64,000 nt of DNA, from the NCBI RefSeq assembly GCF_018131005.1, contig NZ_JAFCJK010000002.1, positions 682,001 through 746,000 on the forward strand, read 5' to 3'. Below are positions 1 through 9,154 of the stretch, in pieces. The translations under genes were made by a program, and so were the position numbers. Below the pieces are notes generated by a model. That model searched no databases. It had not been told where the DNA came from and was given only the letters and a program-made list of their open reading frames with translations. The stretch comes from Bradyrhizobium lablabi (GTDB lineage: Bacteria; Pseudomonadota; Alphaproteobacteria; Rhizobiales; Xanthobacteraceae). Numbering within the stretch: position 1 is the first letter of the stretch; every line of letters begins with the position of its first letter.

Positions 1-591
1 CTGATGAGCCGCATCCCGGTGCTCGAGATGTGGGAGCTGTCTGATCATCCCGTCGACATGATCGTCGGCTTCTCGCATCGTTCGGTCGGCCAGATTGTCT
101 TGCGCCATTTTGCCGAGCGGAACGCGTGCAGGCTGGGCTTCATCGGCGCCTATATGGACAAGGACTACCGCACTGCCGATCGGCATGCCGGGTTCGTCGA
201 GACAGCCGTGCAGGCGGGTTACGCGGCACCGGTCGAAATCCGGTTGCCGGAGCGAGCCAGCGCGATGGGCGGAGCACATGGCCTGAGGGAGCTGATGGCA
301 CGCGATCCCAAGGTCGATGCCGTGTTTTGCAGCAACGATATGATTGCGCTGGGAGCGCTGTTCGAGGCGAGGCGGCTTGGGCTGAATGTTCCTTCGCAGT
401 TGAAGATCTGCGGCTTCGGCGATCTCGAGTTCGCGGCGGCCTGCGAACCACCGCTCTCGACTGTACGACCGCCCGGCCGCCAGATCGGCTTCCAGATTGC
501 GAAGCTGCTGCGGGCTCGGCTGGAAGGCTCTATTGACGCCGGCGGCTGCTTCGACCTGGGTGTCGAGCTGGTGCCGCGCGCGAGCACCTGA
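1..591 (+). CDS. LacI-family transcriptional regulator, C-terminal part
   Basis: The reading frame is open from the window edge, so the start and the N-terminal helix-turn-helix lie upstream. What remains (about 195 residues) matches the effector-binding half of LacI/GalR regulators: a segment reading LGFIGAYMDKDYRTADRHAG, then VDAVFCSNDMIALGAL and CGFGDLEFA, which in this family are the FxGxxxD/R, CxND and GFDD-type landmarks of the periplasmic-binding-protein fold. It ends 12 bases before the ABC ATPase gene and on the same strand, so it probably controls that sugar-type transporter. The ligand cannot be told from the sequence. The family is secure; completeness is not testable here. Confidence 0.85.
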   Translation: MMSRIPVLEMWELSDHPVDMIVGFSHRSVGQIVLRHFAERNACRLGFIGAYMDKDYRTADRHAGFVETAVQAGYAAPVEIRLPERASAMGGAHGLRELMARDPKVDAVFCSNDMIALGALFEARRLGLNVPSQLKICGFGDLEFAAACEPPLSTVRPPGRQIGFQIAKLLRARLEGSIDAGGCFDLGVELVPRAST

Positions 592-603
592 GACGGGGTG
601 GTG

Positions 604-1701
604 ATGGCAACCGTGGAATTCCGCAACCTGGTCAAGCGCTATGGGACGATTGAAATCGTGCACGGGATCGATCTTGCGATTGCTGACGGCGAGTTCATCG
701 TATTGGTCGGGCCGTCCGGCTGCGGCAAATCGACCACGCTACGCATGCTCGCCGGCCTGGAGGACATTTCTGCTGGCGAGATCCTGATCGGCGCGCGCAA
801 TGTCAACGAAGTCGCACCGCGTGACCGTGACATCGCGATGGTGTTCCAGGACTACGCGCTCTACCCACATCTGTCGGTCTACGACAACATGGCGTTCTCC
901 TTGCTCTATCGGAAAATTCCGCGCAAGCAGATCGATGCGCGCGTGCGCGAGGCCGCCGAGATCCTCGGTCTCACGCCCTATCTCAGCCGCCGCCCCAGGC
1001 AGTTGTCCGGCGGCCAGCGTCAGCGGGTCGCCATGGGAAGGGCGATCGTCCGCAAGCCGCAGGTGTTCTTGTTCGACGAGCCGCTGTCGAACCTCGACGC
1101 AAAGCTGCGCGGCAGCATGCGGGTCGAGATGAAGAAGCTGCATCAGCGGCTTGGCGTGACAACGGTCTTCGTCACGCACGATCAGATCGAGGCCATGACT
1201 CTTGCCGACCGCGTCGTCGTGATGAACGGGGGGCATATCGAGCAGATCGGCTCGCCTGATGAGGTATATCATGCGCCGGCAACCCTGTTCGTCGCTGGTT
1301 TCATTGGCGCTCCCACGATGAACTTTCTGCCTGCGCGTCTCGTCGGCTCCGACACGCTGCAATTGGATGGGGGGGAGACGGTCCGGCGTCGAGGAGCGGG
1401 CGGCGCCGGCAACAACGTCGTGTTCGGGATCAGACCGGAGGACGTTGACATTGCCTCGGGCGCGCTTTCGGCGGGCTGGGTTGACCTGCCGGCGACCGTT
1501 GAAGTCGTCGAGCCGCTCGGGTCGGATACCCTCGTGTTCACCAATGTGTTCGGCACCTCAATGACGGCTCGGCTGCGGCCCGATCATCGACCAGCCCCGG
1601 GCTCGCAAGTCAGGTTGAGAGTGAATGCGGACCGCGCGCACATCTTCGACGCCACGACCGGCAAGACCATCCTGAACGCGGTCACGTCCTTCAACAACTG
1701 A
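604..1701 (+). CDS. ABC transporter ATP-binding protein, UgpC/MalK type
   Basis: ATPase subunit of a sugar-type importer, 365 residues, the usual length for the MalK/UgpC group. Walker A is GPSGCGKST near residue 40, the signature is LSGGQRQRVAMGRA near 135, and Walker B is VFLFDEPLSNLDAKLR followed by the H-loop VFVTHDQIEAMTLADR. The last 130 residues form the regulatory TOBE/OB region (FGIRPEDV). Two GTG codons lie just before the chosen ATG, so the start may be two codons earlier. It directly follows the LacI-type regulator. No permease or binding protein gene follows, so the partner genes are upstream of the window or lost. A damaged copy of part of its C-terminal region is found at 13801-13867. 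Confidence 0.93.
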   Translation: MATVEFRNLVKRYGTIEIVHGIDLAIADGEFIVLVGPSGCGKSTTLRMLAGLEDISAGEILIGARNVNEVAPRDRDIAMVFQDYALYPHLSVYDNMAFSLLYRKIPRKQIDARVREAAEILGLTPYLSRRPRQLSGGQRQRVAMGRAIVRKPQVFLFDEPLSNLDAKLRGSMRVEMKKLHQRLGVTTVFVTHDQIEAMTLADRVVVMNGGHIEQIGSPDEVYHAPATLFVAGFIGAPTMNFLPARLVGSDTLQLDGGETVRRRGAGGAGNNVVFGIRPEDVDIASGALSAGWVDLPATVEVVEPLGSDTLVFTNVFGTSMTARLRPDHRPAPGSQVRLRVNADRAHIFDATTGKTILNAVTSFNN

Positions 1702-1749
1702 CTCTTCGACCGAGTGATTGCATATCACGCGGTATGAATATCGCTGCTC

Positions 1750-2493
1750 TCAACTGGAAAACGTTCTGGCCAGGTGATCCGGAACTATCGTTCCGATCGC
1801 TTCCTGCGGAAAGAACAGGAAATCGCGGTGCTCGCCGAGGCCGAACTTTGGGTGGGAGATGTCCTTCACATCGGCATACGCTGCGTATCGATTGCTCAGG
1901 TACATGAGGCCGCTATACCCCAGACTTTCAAAGAATCGAAACAGTGCCGTGGCTTCCACTGCCGTGCTTTCGAATTGCACCACGGGGCGGAAGGTTTCAA
2001 TGGTCCGCCGGGCCCCCTCGAAGACACTCAGTTCATGCCCCTCGACATCGCATTTGATGAAGCTGGGACTACCCTTCTCGATGTCATCAAGCGGAGCGGC
2101 TTCCACCTGTATGCTCTCCGCACCTTCGCGCCACCTTTCGGTCTGGAGCGAGGCGCTCCCGTCGCCCACCCGCTCGCGGGCCAGGCAGACTGGACCCGAC
2201 CTATTCGAAAGCGCCAGGTTAACGATAGACACGTTGGCGCAGCCGATGTGTCGCTTGCGCTCCTCGATGTAGGCCACCATTTCCGGCTGCGGTTCAAAGG
2301 CGAGCACTCTTCCATTTGGTCCTACGGCACGCGATAGCCAGAAGCAGTAGATGCCCTTGTTTGCCCCGATATCGATTGCGGTAGCACCGGCCAAGTTCAA
2401 GCTCATCAACGTCTTGAGCTGAAGTCTCTCGGTGTGAAGGCGATATCGAGCGCATCGAACCAAAAAGTGCGCCGTCTCGTAATAGCTGTTCAT
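1750..2493 (-). CDS. FkbM-family SAM-dependent methyltransferase
   Basis: Predicted methyltransferase of about 247 residues. The SAM-binding motif is AIDIGANKGIYCFWLSR, followed by VLAFEPQPEM (acidic residue of motif II) and FIKCDVEGHELSVFEGA, the hallmark of the FkbM family, then VVQFES. The frame is open further upstream to 2625, but that part is low-complexity; I start at the Met of MNSYYETAHFLVRCARYR, where family-like sequence begins. FkbM enzymes methylate hydroxyl groups of sugars or secondary metabolites, so a role in surface glycan or glycolipid modification is plausible but unproven. It stands alone between the ABC ATPase and a PRC-barrel gene. The exact substrate is unknown. Confidence 0.85.
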   Translation of the reverse strand: MNSYYETAHFLVRCARYRLHTERLQLKTLMSLNLAGATAIDIGANKGIYCFWLSRAVGPNGRVLAFEPQPEMVAYIEERKRHIGCANVSIVNLALSNRSGPVCLARERVGDGSASLQTERWREGAESIQVEAAPLDDIEKGSPSFIKCDVEGHELSVFEGARRTIETFRPVVQFESTAVEATALFRFFESLGYSGLMYLSNRYAAYADVKDISHPKFGLGEHRDFLFFPQEAIGTIVPDHLARTFSS

Positions 2494-2739
2494 CGTCGTC
2501 AGCTTCCGAGGTGCAATTTCTCCAATCACAAATACCACCTTAACCTGCCGTGAATCTTCCAATGGTGTCAATTCCGGAGGCAACGAAATGGAAGGCGAGG
2601 AAGACGACGCGAGGCGAAGGCACATCCAGGCCGGCGTCGCGCAATTTCGCCGAGGGCCCGGAAAGTCGCAACCCGAAAGCGGCAGATGCAGTCGCGCCGT
2701 AGCTTCGGCGCGACTGCATGATGTTCTGGCTTACATTGG

Positions 2740-3135
2740 CTATTTCTTCTCCGGCACCCAGGTCGTACTTGCCCGATCGTACTTAAACCCTGGGGCTGTC
2801 TTCAGATCGTCCTTTGTCTCGTCCAGCGTCAACCACCATTTGTCGTTCTTCTTCGTGGTTTTGACAGCAGCGAATGGCACGATCACGTCCTTCTCGCCCA
2901 CGCCAAGAAACCCGCCTACGCCGATAACCAGTCCCGTGACCTTTCCCGATTTGTCGACGAGCACATCGTCAACGTCGCCGATCTTGCTCTCCTTGGGATC
3001 ATACACGGACTGCTTGTAATAGTTTGTCAGAGTCCAGCTTTCGGTGGGCGCCGCTTTGAGAACAGTCGTCGCAGCATGAGCACTCAGAACTGTAACCAGG
3101 GCCACCAGACATCCAGCGGCCAATTGCTTCTTCAT
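2740..3135 (-). CDS. Secreted PRC-barrel domain protein
   Basis: A 131-residue protein with a clear Sec signal peptide (MKKQLAAGCLVALVTVLSAHA, cleavage after AHA). The mature part holds one PRC-barrel: VYDPKESKIGDVDDVLVDKS, then VTGLVIGVGGFLGVGEKDV and VPFAAVK. Periplasmic PRC-barrel proteins of this size are common in Bradyrhizobium and related genera, often several per genome, and are linked to stress or envelope functions without a firm biochemical role. The C-terminal tail YDRASTTWVPEKK is typical of the group. A Shine-Dalgarno-like GAGGAGTTGAG lies just upstream of the start on the minus strand. No operon partner is apparent. Confidence 0.88.
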   Translation of the reverse strand: MKKQLAAGCLVALVTVLSAHAATTVLKAAPTESWTLTNYYKQSVYDPKESKIGDVDDVLVDKSGKVTGLVIGVGGFLGVGEKDVIVPFAAVKTTKKNDKWWLTLDETKDDLKTAPGFKYDRASTTWVPEKK

Positions 3136-3313
3136 TTCTCAACTCCTCAGCCAAGGTTTGTCTCGGCTAAACGGAGAAGAGTTGTCAAAGTTCCGAAGAA
3201 TGATCGCACGGTCTGACATACGCGAGTAATTTCGCGGGCAGTGGTTGGGCTGCGTATGCGGCGAACCGACTGTCGTGATAGGAACGCTTCCGCCTCCTAT
3301 CCATTGATCCCGA

Positions 3314-3502
3314 ATGGCCGAACGACTCAAACTGTACATGGCATTCGCAGTCGATACATCGGGCGTCGCGCGCGCCACCTACGAGTTGAACTGTCTTACC
3401 GATGAGGAGGCGAAGCAGCGAGCTGAAGTGTACCTCGAGGTCCACGAGGTCATCGAACTCTGGACTGACCATAAGAGGATCGTTCGACTAAGCCGACGAT
3501 AG
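3314..3502 (+). CDS. Small hypothetical protein
   Basis: A 62-residue soluble protein with balanced composition (YELNCLTDEEAKQRAEVYLE, then VHEVIELWTDHKRIVRLSRR). The first half is mildly hydrophobic, the middle is an amphipathic helix rich in Glu, and the end is basic. The Shine-Dalgarno sequence is weak and a second in-frame Met (residue 9) could be the start. I do not recognise a family. Composition and lack of a better overlapping frame make it more likely real than not. It reads away from the PRC-barrel gene. Confidence 0.5.
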   Translation: MAERLKLYMAFAVDTSGVARATYELNCLTDEEAKQRAEVYLEVHEVIELWTDHKRIVRLSRR

Positions 3503-3673
3503 AAAATCGAGTTTCCAGCCTCGGAGCGAAACCTCGTGGACTTGGAAGCCGTTGGATCTGTGGCGCGCCACTCTCTTGAGAGGGCACACACGAGTCCGTA
3601 TTGGGGCAACGTCGCTAAGCCGCGGCGAATTGCGGCCGAGGATACCAGGACCGCGCGTTCTGCGGGAGGCATT

Positions 3674-3826
3674 GTGAAAAGCGACCTTAGATGGGCGATC
3701 GTCTGGGTCGTCGCTCTTGCGTTGATGCTTTGGCTGCTTTGGAGTCATCCGGAAGCCCTGGATCAGGCCCGATCGCCGCACGACTTCGGCTTTGCGGGAC
3801 AACTAGCCCGAGGCGGCCCGGCCTGA
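3674..3826 (+). CDS. Small single-pass membrane protein
   Basis: A GTG start preceded by a strong Shine-Dalgarno (GGGAGG, 4 bases away) gives a 50-residue protein. Residues 6-21 (LRWAIVWVVALALMLWLLW) form one hydrophobic helix, followed by a short hydrophilic tail rich in Gly and Ala. The frame is open upstream to 3536, but that part has no hydrophobic or conserved character. The function is unknown. It lies just before an ABC permease remnant that is read in another frame. Confidence 0.42.
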   Translation: MKSDLRWAIVWVVALALMLWLLWSHPEALDQARSPHDFGFAGQLARGGPA

Positions 3827-3831
3827 CTCTC

Positions 3832-3937
3832 GCGAATGCCTGGCAACGTTACCGCCGCATAACCTTGCCCTTGCTGTGTCCTGCATTGTGATGGTCGTCA
3901 ACGTGCGGCCGATTGTCATTTATTTGACAGGCCGTAT
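3832..3937 (+). pseudogene. Remnant of a sugar ABC transporter permease
   Basis: In one frame the sequence encodes ANAWQRYRRITLPLLCPA and then stops; shifting by one base it continues as IVMVVNVRPIVIYLTGR. This is the cytoplasmic EAA loop of MalF/UgpA-type permeases and the start of the next membrane helix. The intact permease at 26452-27387 reads ATAWQRFRRITLPLLRPAIV at the same place. Nothing on either side continues the permease, so it is a short decayed piece with at least one frameshift and probably a deletion. Confidence 0.6.
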
Positions 3938-3989
3938 AAGCTGGCGGCGGGAGGAGGCCGTCCGTGGAGACAGACCGGCCGACAAGATC

Positions 3990-5189
3990 ATGTTCGAAAG
4001 ACACGATCCCTATCTCGTCGCGCTTTCTGTGGCGATCGCGATTCTGGGTGGCTATACCGGCTTTGCGCTTGCCGCCCGTATCCGCAACACACCGGGTGTC
4101 AGCAACCGCTTGCTGCTTGCGGGAGCGGCGGCGTTTCTAGCGGTCGGCATCTGGACCATGCATTTCGTTGGCATGCTGGCAGCGCCGCTGCCGTCGGGCA
4201 CCGTCTATCTCGTCCTGCCCACCATCATTTCGTTTCTGATCTGCGCACTGGTGGTCGGCATCTCGCTCTTTTTCGTGAGCGTTGGCGAGCCTTCGCTGAA
4301 GCGTGTGGCTTCATCGGCGGTACTGCTGGGAGCCGGCATCGCCAGCATGCATTATGTCGGGATTCACGGACTTGCCGGACCGTTTACCATCGAGCATGAC
4401 GGCTTGATGGTGCTGCTCTCGGTTCTGGTGGCGATTGTCACCGCCTATGGCGGCTTGCGCGCTTTCCTGGCGCAGCAGGAAGGTTTCCGCCTGATCGTGA
4501 GCGCGATCGCGTTTGGCATCGCGGTGTCCGGGATGCACTACACCGCGATGCTCGGTATGCACCTGGAGCCGCTGACCTCTGGTCGTCATCATCATCTCAA
4601 CGGTAGCCTTGCCGCGTCGCAGCAAATTCTATCGATCGTCGTGGCGGTGCTCTGCTTCGTTATCGCAGCCGGCTTTCTGCTTTCGCTAGTTCCGGATTCG
4701 CGGCGACAGGTGCAGGCTCCTCCGGCAGCTCATCCGGTCGCGCCGCCCCTGGTGCTGGCCGCAGCCGGATCGACCACGGCTATAGCGGCACGGGCGACGT
4801 CAGCGCCCCTCGGCGGTCTCGGTCAGCCCCCCCGGGCACCGGCGCCACGGTTGCCGGTGGAAGCAGCCGATGGGACGCACTTCATAGATGCCGCTAACGT
4901 GCGAAGCGTGCGCGCAGATGCACACTATACGCGGGTCCACGACGGCACCCGAGAACGGATGTGTCCGTGGTCGATCTCGGAGGCCGAGGCGCAACTCGAT
5001 CCCTCGCTGTTCCTTCGGGTGCACCGCAGCCACATCGTCGCGATTTCCCACGTCGCCTTCGTGCGCAGGGAAGGTGATGGGGCGGTCATCGAGCTCGACG
5101 GCCCGTCGCCGCACCGCGTGCCGGTGAGCCGGGCCAAGATCGCCGAGGTCAAAGCGCGTCTGGGGCTGGCCACGCGTCGCCATGCTTGA
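3990..5189 (+). CDS. coxC: MHYT-LytTR membrane sensor-regulator, CoxC-like
   Basis: A protein of about 399 residues with two parts. The N-terminal 230 residues carry seven predicted membrane helices and three MHYT motifs (MHFVGM, MHYVGI, MHYTAM), a module thought to bind copper and sense O2, CO or NO. After a Pro/Ala-rich linker, the last 100 residues are a LytTR DNA-binding domain (VRSVRADAHYTRVHDGT, then FLRVHRSHIVAISHV and VPVSRAKIAEVKARLG). CoxC and CoxH of Oligotropha carboxidovorans have this same architecture, and CoxC sits just upstream of coxM there as here. The frame is open further upstream, but I start at the ATG before FERHDPYLVALSV, where the first helix begins. It is the only regulator in the cluster and likely controls it. 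Confidence 0.85.
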   Translation: MFERHDPYLVALSVAIAILGGYTGFALAARIRNTPGVSNRLLLAGAAAFLAVGIWTMHFVGMLAAPLPSGTVYLVLPTIISFLICALVVGISLFFVSVGEPSLKRVASSAVLLGAGIASMHYVGIHGLAGPFTIEHDGLMVLLSVLVAIVTAYGGLRAFLAQQEGFRLIVSAIAFGIAVSGMHYTAMLGMHLEPLTSGRHHHLNGSLAASQQILSIVVAVLCFVIAAGFLLSLVPDSRRQVQAPPAAHPVAPPLVLAAAGSTTAIAARATSAPLGGLGQPPRAPAPRLPVEAADGTHFIDAANVRSVRADAHYTRVHDGTRERMCPWSISEAEAQLDPSLFLRVHRSHIVAISHVAFVRREGDGAVIELDGPSPHRVPVSRAKIAEVKARLGLATRRHA

Positions 5190-5207
5190 GTCTCTCTCGC
5201 GAAATAG

Positions 5208-5274
5208 GTCGTGCGTCCTGACGTAATTCGTGCGGTCCAGACCCCATTTCGTGCGAAAGTCAGGTATTTGTGCC
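5208..5274. promoter_or_regulatory. Four direct repeats, candidate LytTR operator upstream of coxM
   Basis: The heptamer TCGTGCG occurs at 5209, 5228 and 5249, and a weaker copy TTGTGCC at 5268. Spacings are 19, 21 and 19 bases, about two helical turns. LytTR regulators bind direct repeats about two turns apart, and a LytTR-domain gene ends 19 bases before the first repeat. The assignment as its operator is inference. Confidence 0.5.
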
Positions 5275-5358
5275 CGAATTATTGCGCCTTGCCGCGCCGA
5301 GAGGGAGGTTCCTAACAACGTCCGCGCCGTCGGCGTACGGGACGATTGGGAGGAGATG

Positions 5359-6222
5359 ATGATCCCCGGCTCATTCAGCTATCACCGGCCGGCAAGCGTT
5401 GCCGATGCCGTCAAACTACTGTCCGACCTCGGCGAGGACGCGCGGCCATTGGCCGGTGGACACAGCCTGGTGCCGATGATGAAACTCCGGTTGGCGAGCC
5501 CCGCCCATCTGATCGACCTGCACGGCATCGCCGGGCTCAAGGGCATACGCCGCGACGGCAACAATCTCCTCATCGGCGCGATGACCACCCAGCATGACCT
5601 GCTCGAGTCTCAAGAGGTCGCCGGGTCTGTTCCGATTCTGTGCGAGGCAGCGCTGCTGATCGCCGATCCGCAGGTGCGCTACCGCGGCACGATCGGCGGT
5701 AATGTCGCCAATGGTGATCCCGGGAACGACATGCCGGCGCTGATGATGACGCTGGGCGCGACCTATCGCCTCGAAGGGCCTCAGGGCGCACGCGAGGTTG
5801 CGGCCGCCGATTTCTACCAGGGCGCCTATTTCACCATACTCGAGCCCGGCGAGATCCTCACCTCCGTCTCGGTCCCGGTACCGGCGGCCGGCCACGGTTA
5901 CGCGTACGAAAAGCTGAAGCGCAAGGTCGGCGACTATGCGACGGCTGCGGCGGCGGTCGTGCTCACCATGGCGGGAGGCAAGGTCGCGACGTGCACGATT
6001 GGGCTCACCAACGTTCACGAAACGCCGCTGCTTGCCGTCGATGCCGCGAAAGCGGTGATCGGCACGAGCCTTGACGCCGCCGCCCTGAAGAAGGCCGCTA
6101 GCGCGGCTGAAGCCATCATGTCGCCGGCAGCCGATGCTCGCGGGCCGGTCGAATACCGCAAACATGTCGGCGGCATCATGGTGACGCGCGCGCTGCAGCG
6201 CGCGGCCACCAAGGCGACGTGA
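5359..6222 (+). CDS. coxM: Carbon monoxide dehydrogenase medium (FAD) subunit CoxM
   Basis: The 287-residue flavoprotein of the CoxLMS heterotrimer, which passes electrons from the iron-sulfur subunit towards the quinone pool. The FAD pyrophosphate-binding motifs are at family positions: AGGHS at residues 32-36 and TIGGN at 111-115. GYAYEKLKRKVGDYATAAAA is also typical. I choose the second of two adjacent ATG codons because it leaves 5 bases to the Shine-Dalgarno GGAGG and gives the family N-terminus MIPGSF. A longer open frame upstream has no family similarity and would cover the repeats. coxS follows after 12 bases. Confidence 0.95.
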   Translation: MIPGSFSYHRPASVADAVKLLSDLGEDARPLAGGHSLVPMMKLRLASPAHLIDLHGIAGLKGIRRDGNNLLIGAMTTQHDLLESQEVAGSVPILCEAALLIADPQVRYRGTIGGNVANGDPGNDMPALMMTLGATYRLEGPQGAREVAAADFYQGAYFTILEPGEILTSVSVPVPAAGHGYAYEKLKRKVGDYATAAAAVVLTMAGGKVATCTIGLTNVHETPLLAVDAAKAVIGTSLDAAALKKAASAAEAIMSPAADARGPVEYRKHVGGIMVTRALQRAATKAT

Positions 6223-6234
6223 AGGAAGGGACCG

Positions 6235-6735
6235 ATGGCGAAAACACATCTGACCATGAAGGTGAACGGCGCCGAGGTTGAAGGCCTTGTCGAACCGCGC
6301 ACGCTGCTGGTGCATTTCATCCGCGAGAATTTGCAGATGACCGGCACTCATATCGGCTGCGAGACCACCCATTGTGGTGCCTGCACCGTCGATATCGACG
6401 GCATGTCGGTGAAGTCGTGTACGATGTTCGCGGTCCAGGCCCAGGGAAGCGACATCACTACCATCGAAGGCATGGCAAATGCCGACGGCACGCTGTCGGC
6501 ATTGCAGGAGGGTTTCCGCATGATGCACGGCCTGCAATGCGGCTTCTGCACCCCCGGCATGATCATGCGCGCCCATCGGCTCCTGAAGGAAAACCCCTCA
6601 CCGAGCGAGCAGGAGATCCGGATGGGCATCTCCGGCAATATCTGCCGGTGCACCGGATACCAGAACATCGTCAAAGCAATCCAGTACGCCGCCGCCAAAA
6701 TAAACGGCGTGGAATTCCGGGAGGCCGCAGAATGA
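6235..6735 (+). CDS. coxS: Carbon monoxide dehydrogenase small (2Fe-2S) subunit CoxS
   Basis: A 166-residue iron-sulfur subunit that transfers electrons from the Mo/Cu site of CoxL to the FAD of CoxM. All eight cluster ligands are present: Cys42, Cys47, Cys50 and Cys62 for the plant-ferredoxin-type cluster, and Cys102, Cys105, Cys137 and Cys139 (CGFCTPG and CRCTGYQN) for the helical-domain cluster. From memory this is the same numbering as Oligotropha CoxS. AAGGGA lies 5 bases before the ATG. The stop overlaps the coxL start as ATGA, so the two are translationally coupled. Confidence 0.96.
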   Translation: MAKTHLTMKVNGAEVEGLVEPRTLLVHFIRENLQMTGTHIGCETTHCGACTVDIDGMSVKSCTMFAVQAQGSDITTIEGMANADGTLSALQEGFRMMHGLQCGFCTPGMIMRAHRLLKENPSPSEQEIRMGISGNICRCTGYQNIVKAIQYAAAKINGVEFREAAE

Positions 6736-9152
6736 ACGACATGACTCCCACGCGGGAACAACGCACGGCTGCACTCGAAGGCATGGGCTGCAAGCGCAAG
6801 CGCGTCGAAGACGTCCGTTTCACACAGGGCAAGGGCAACTACGTCGACGACGTGAAGCTGCCGGGAATGCTGCATGGCGATTTCGTCCGCTCGCCGCATC
6901 CGCATGCCCGCGTCAAGTCGATCAATTCCGAGGAGGCGCTGAAGGTCCCCGGCGTACTCGCGGTGATCACGGCCGAGACCTTGAAAACCGTCAACCTCGC
7001 CTGGATGCCGACGCTCGCCGGTGACGTGCAGATGGTGCTCGCCGACGGCAAGGTGCTGTTTCAGAACCAGGAAGTTGCGTTCGTCGTTGCGACTGACCGC
7101 TATGCGGCCGACGACGGGGTCAACAAGGTGGTCGTCGAATACGAGCCGCTACCGCCGCTGGTCGATCCCTTCAAGTCCATGGACCCGGATGCGCCGGTTC
7201 TGCGCGAGGATTTGGCCGGCAAGACCACCGGCGCGCATGGGCCACGCAAGCATCACAATCATATCTTCGAGTGGAAAGTAGGCGACAAGGAACTGACCGA
7301 CGCCGCGTTCAGCAAAGCGGAGGTCGCAATCAAGGAGATGATCTCCTATCATCGCACTCATCCGTCGCCACTGGAAACGTGCCAATGCGTCTGCTCCTTC
7401 GACAAGGTCAAGGGTGAGCTGACGATCTGGGGCACGTTCCAGGCCCCACATGTAATCCGCACCGTGGTGTCGCTGATTGCGAAGCTGCCCGAGCAGAAAA
7501 TCCATGTGATCGCGCCGGACATCGGCGGTGGCTTCGGCAACAAGGTCGGCGCCTATCCCGGCTACATCTGTGCTGCTGTGGCCTCCATCGTCACCGGCAA
7601 GCCGGTGAAATGGGTCGAGGACCGCATCGAGAACCTGACCGCCACCTCGTTTGCGCGCGACTATCATATGACGACCGAAATCGCCGCGACCAGGGACGGC
7701 AAAGTCACGGGTCTGCGCGTCCACGTGCTCGCCGACCACGGCGCGTTCGATGCCTGCGCGGACCCTTCGAAATGGCCTGCCGGCTTCTTCAACATTGTCA
7801 CCGGCTCCTACGACTTCCCGACCGCGCATCTCGCAGTCGACGGCGTCTATACGAACAAGGCGCCCGGCGGCGTCGCCTACCGTTGCTCGTTCCGCGTCAC
7901 GGAGGCCGCCTACTGCATCGAGCGCGCCATGGATATTATGGCGCAGAAGCTCAACATGGATCCAGCCGAGTTGCGGCTGAAGAACTTCATCAAGCCGGAG
8001 CAGTTTCCATATCATTCGGCGCTAGGGTGGGAGTACGACTCCGGCGACTACCATACCGCGATGCGCAAGATGATGGAGACGACCGGCTACGCCGCGCTCC
8101 GCAAGGAGCAGGCGGAGAAGCGGGAAGCCTTCAGGCGCGGCGAGACCCGTGAAATCATGGGGCTCGGCGTCTCGTTTTTTACCGAGATCGTTGGCGCCGG
8201 TCCGTCGAAGAATTGCGACATTCTCGGCATCGCCATGTTCGACTCCTGCGAAATCCGCATGCACCCGACGGGAGCAGGTATCGCGCGAATGGGAACGAAG
8301 AGCCAGGGCCAGGGTCACGAAACAACCTGGGCCCAGATCATTGCAACCGAGATCGGCATTCCGGCCGACAACATCCAGGTCGAGGAGGGCAACACCGACA
8401 CCGCGCCCTACGGACTGGGCACGTACGGCTCGCGCTCCACGCCCGTTGCGGGCGCCGCGATCGCGATGGCCGCGCGCAAGATCAAGGCAAAGGCCCAGAT
8501 GATCGCGGCCTACAAGCTCGAGGTCCATGAGGACGATCTTGAATGGGATATCGATGGCTTCCGCGTGAAGGGCCTGCCGGAGAGGACCATGTCGATGAAG
8601 GATATCTGCTGGGCGGCGTACAATTCGGTTCCGCCAGGCATGGAGCCGGGACTGGAGGCAGTGAGCTATTACGATCCGCCCAACATGACCTATCCGTTCG
8701 GCGCCTATCTCTGCGTGATGGACATCGACGTAGATACAGGTGTCTACAAGGTCCGGCGCTTCTATGCCCTGGATGACTGCGGCACCCGCATCAATCCGAT
8801 GATCATCGAGGGTCAGGTGCATGGCGGCCTGACGGAAGCATTCGCGATCGCGATGGGCCAGGAGATCCGCTACGACGACGATGGCAACGTCGTCACCGGC
8901 TCATTCATGGACTTCTTCATGCCAACCGCGGTCGAGACACCGCATTGGGAGACCGACTTCACCGTCACCCCGTCGCCGCATCATCCAATCGGCGCCAAGG
9001 GCGTGGGCGAAAGCCCGAATGTCGGCGGTGTGCCAGCGTTCTCCAATGCCGTCAACGACGCGTTCTCGTTCCTGGGGGCAACGCACATCCAGATGCCGCA
9101 TGACTACTGGCGCAACTGGAAGGCGGCCAAGGACCTTGGAGCGGTTGCATAA
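6732..9152 (+). CDS. coxL: Carbon monoxide dehydrogenase large subunit CoxL, form I
   Basis: The 806-residue catalytic subunit that oxidises CO with water at a molybdenum-copper centre bound to molybdopterin cytosine dinucleotide. The form I active-site loop AYRCSFR is present, with Cys385 in the place of the Cu-binding Cys388 of Oligotropha CoxL, and GVGES puts Glu760 in the place of the catalytic Glu763; both are offset by 3, matching the 3-residue shorter chain. This loop separates true CO dehydrogenases from form II homologues (AYRGAGR). The frame is open back to 6372, but that part overlaps coxS; the coupled ATG is the real start. Membrane association is through partners, as no signal peptide is seen. 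Confidence 0.97.
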   Translation: MNDMTPTREQRTAALEGMGCKRKRVEDVRFTQGKGNYVDDVKLPGMLHGDFVRSPHPHARVKSINSEEALKVPGVLAVITAETLKTVNLAWMPTLAGDVQMVLADGKVLFQNQEVAFVVATDRYAADDGVNKVVVEYEPLPPLVDPFKSMDPDAPVLREDLAGKTTGAHGPRKHHNHIFEWKVGDKELTDAAFSKAEVAIKEMISYHRTHPSPLETCQCVCSFDKVKGELTIWGTFQAPHVIRTVVSLIAKLPEQKIHVIAPDIGGGFGNKVGAYPGYICAAVASIVTGKPVKWVEDRIENLTATSFARDYHMTTEIAATRDGKVTGLRVHVLADHGAFDACADPSKWPAGFFNIVTGSYDFPTAHLAVDGVYTNKAPGGVAYRCSFRVTEAAYCIERAMDIMAQKLNMDPAELRLKNFIKPEQFPYHSALGWEYDSGDYHTAMRKMMETTGYAALRKEQAEKREAFRRGETREIMGLGVSFFTEIVGAGPSKNCDILGIAMFDSCEIRMHPTGAGIARMGTKSQGQGHETTWAQIIATEIGIPADNIQVEEGNTDTAPYGLGTYGSRSTPVAGAAIAMAARKIKAKAQMIAAYKLEVHEDDLEWDIDGFRVKGLPERTMSMKDICWAAYNSVPPGMEPGLEAVSYYDPPNMTYPFGAYLCVMDIDVDTGVYKVRRFYALDDCGTRINPMIIEGQVHGGLTEAFAIAMGQEIRYDDDGNVVTGSFMDFFMPTAVETPHWETDFTVTPSPHHPIGAKGVGESPNVGGVPAFSNAVNDAFSFLGATHIQMPHDYWRNWKAAKDLGAVA

Positions 9153-9154
9153 CC

